From: Calliopum simillimum | Taxonomy: Eukaryota; Arthropoda; Insecta; Diptera; Lauxaniidae | Length of the DNA stretch: 64,000 nt | Assembly (NCBI GenBank): GCA_951812925.1 | Contig: OX638371.1 | Location: 36,678,101 to 36,742,100, forward strand | Direction of reading: 5' to 3' | Notes under the pieces: model-generated | The model's database searches: none | The model's input: only the letters and a program-made list of their open reading frames with translations | What the model was told of the DNA's origin: nothing | Made by a program: the position numbers and the translations under genes | Part shown: positions 63,282-64,000 of the stretch, piece by piece | Layout: each line of letters opens with the position of its first letter | Numbering within the stretch: position 1 is the stretch's first letter

Positions 63282-64000
63282 CTTAACTAATTTACTTTTT
63301 ATCTTTAAATATCTTAAGCGTTCATTTTAGCTCAAACAATAAACATTGTAAACTAAAATTTTAATTCTTGTTTAGATGTAAGCAGTTGAAAATCAGTTAT
63401 TCGATTCGTTTCGACTTCCATGCTAAGTCTATAAGTTTATATGAAAAATGTGGGATTTTAACTAACATCATTTCATATTTATGTATATCTGCAACAAGTC
63501 TCACCACTCGTTTTGCTGGACAGCTAAATAACTAACGAATTAAAATCTTCACGAAAATAATTATTACAAACTTTTTTATGAAAAATTGTTTGTTCTTTCC
63601 AATGGTAGTGGCCTCATTCAGCTAAGTTTTTTTATTTCACAAGATATGCACAAAAGTACTCTTAGCCATACAACTCATACTGAAAACGAAGAAATAAAAT
63701 GAGCCACCAATAATTATTAATATTGTGTGCTCTCCTTGCTCCAGAATTATTGTTTTTTATCCTTTCAACTATGAAACCGGTTTGAAAGCAAAAAGGAAAC
63801 AAAAACCAAAATTTGAAGCAGTCTGGTACATCCAGCTTTGTCTTATGTGTTCATCTAATTATCTAAAATGTTATATTGTTGGATGTAAGGACAAAATCGT
63901 GCGCAAGGTAAATAAATGGCATTAAAAATCAATATCAATGCAAAATTGCACTTTAGATATACATTAAAAAACGAAACAATTTTTATGATCATACTGATTT
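63282..64000. other. AT-rich sequence, nothing recognised
   Basis: No gene, RNA or repeat boundary that I can support. Confidence 0.5.

Noticed and set aside
63052..63330. 92-codon ORF with hydrophobic stretch
   Set aside because: It is mostly the two arms and loop of a foldback MITE; hydrophobicity comes from T-rich sequence.
1..64000. CRISPR arrays, bacterial operons, ribosome-binding sites, rRNA genes
   Set aside because: None seen. Spliced animal genes and insect transposons make prokaryotic features out of place here; the tandem ~424-bp units are far too long and lack the repeat-spacer pattern.

Overview
This is a 64-kb piece of nuclear DNA from a higher fly (Diptera). The protein-coding genes have short spliced exons with GT..AG introns and are clearly animal: CHMP7, an MXRA7-like membrane protein, the proteasome subunit Rpn1 and metaxin-2. 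The 7SL RNA resembles insect SRP RNA. The mobile elements (I-type and RTE-type LINEs, a Ty3/gypsy element, maT-like mariner, hAT-like elements, many small inverted-repeat elements) fit a repeat-rich genome such as a tephritid fruit fly. That family-level guess is inference only. There is one 200-base run of N (17155-17354).

Layout. 1-7.2 kb is a stack of nested mobile-element relics. 7.7-14.3 kb holds the four-exon CHMP7 gene, with two non-autonomous DNA transposons in its first intron. 13.9-21.2 kb is a large inverted duplication. Each arm of about 2.56 kb carries the 3' part of CHMP7 and one complete 7SL RNA gene, so two 7SL genes point away from each other across a centre that is only partly assembled. 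21.8-23.4 and 37.3-39.6 kb hold two copies of a repeat built on a unit of about 424 bp. 25.1-25.8 kb is a three-exon MXRA7-like gene. It is followed by an intact gypsy element (26.9-32.4 kb), then a second copy of the gene's 3' part and a third LTR, an arrangement that looks like a misassembly or a recent tandem duplication. 34.7-36.8 kb is an element with 30-bp perfect terminal repeats. 43.0-46.0 kb is Rpn1 on the minus strand. 47.0-53.5 kb is a 6.5-kb insertion with hAT-like ends and an 8-bp target duplication. It sits inside a DJ-1-like pseudogene and itself carries a malate dehydrogenase pseudogene and a LINE fragment. 54.9-60.8 kb is a full-length I-type LINE with both ORFs open and a 13-bp target duplication. 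It lies about 100 bp upstream of the metaxin-2 coding sequence (60.9-61.7 kb).

The host genes are unrelated housekeeping genes: membrane remodelling, protein degradation, mitochondrial import and SRP RNA. They do not form a pathway. The most notable structure is shared by three I-type LINE 3' ends in this window (4.2, 50.6 and 60.8 kb): a stem-loop with a compensatory 9-bp stem and a loop of exactly 21 nt, then a second hairpin, then an (AAG)n tail. Each of these insertions has a 13-bp target duplication. This looks like a conserved RNA structure used by the element's reverse transcriptase. The 7SL palindrome is the second most notable feature.
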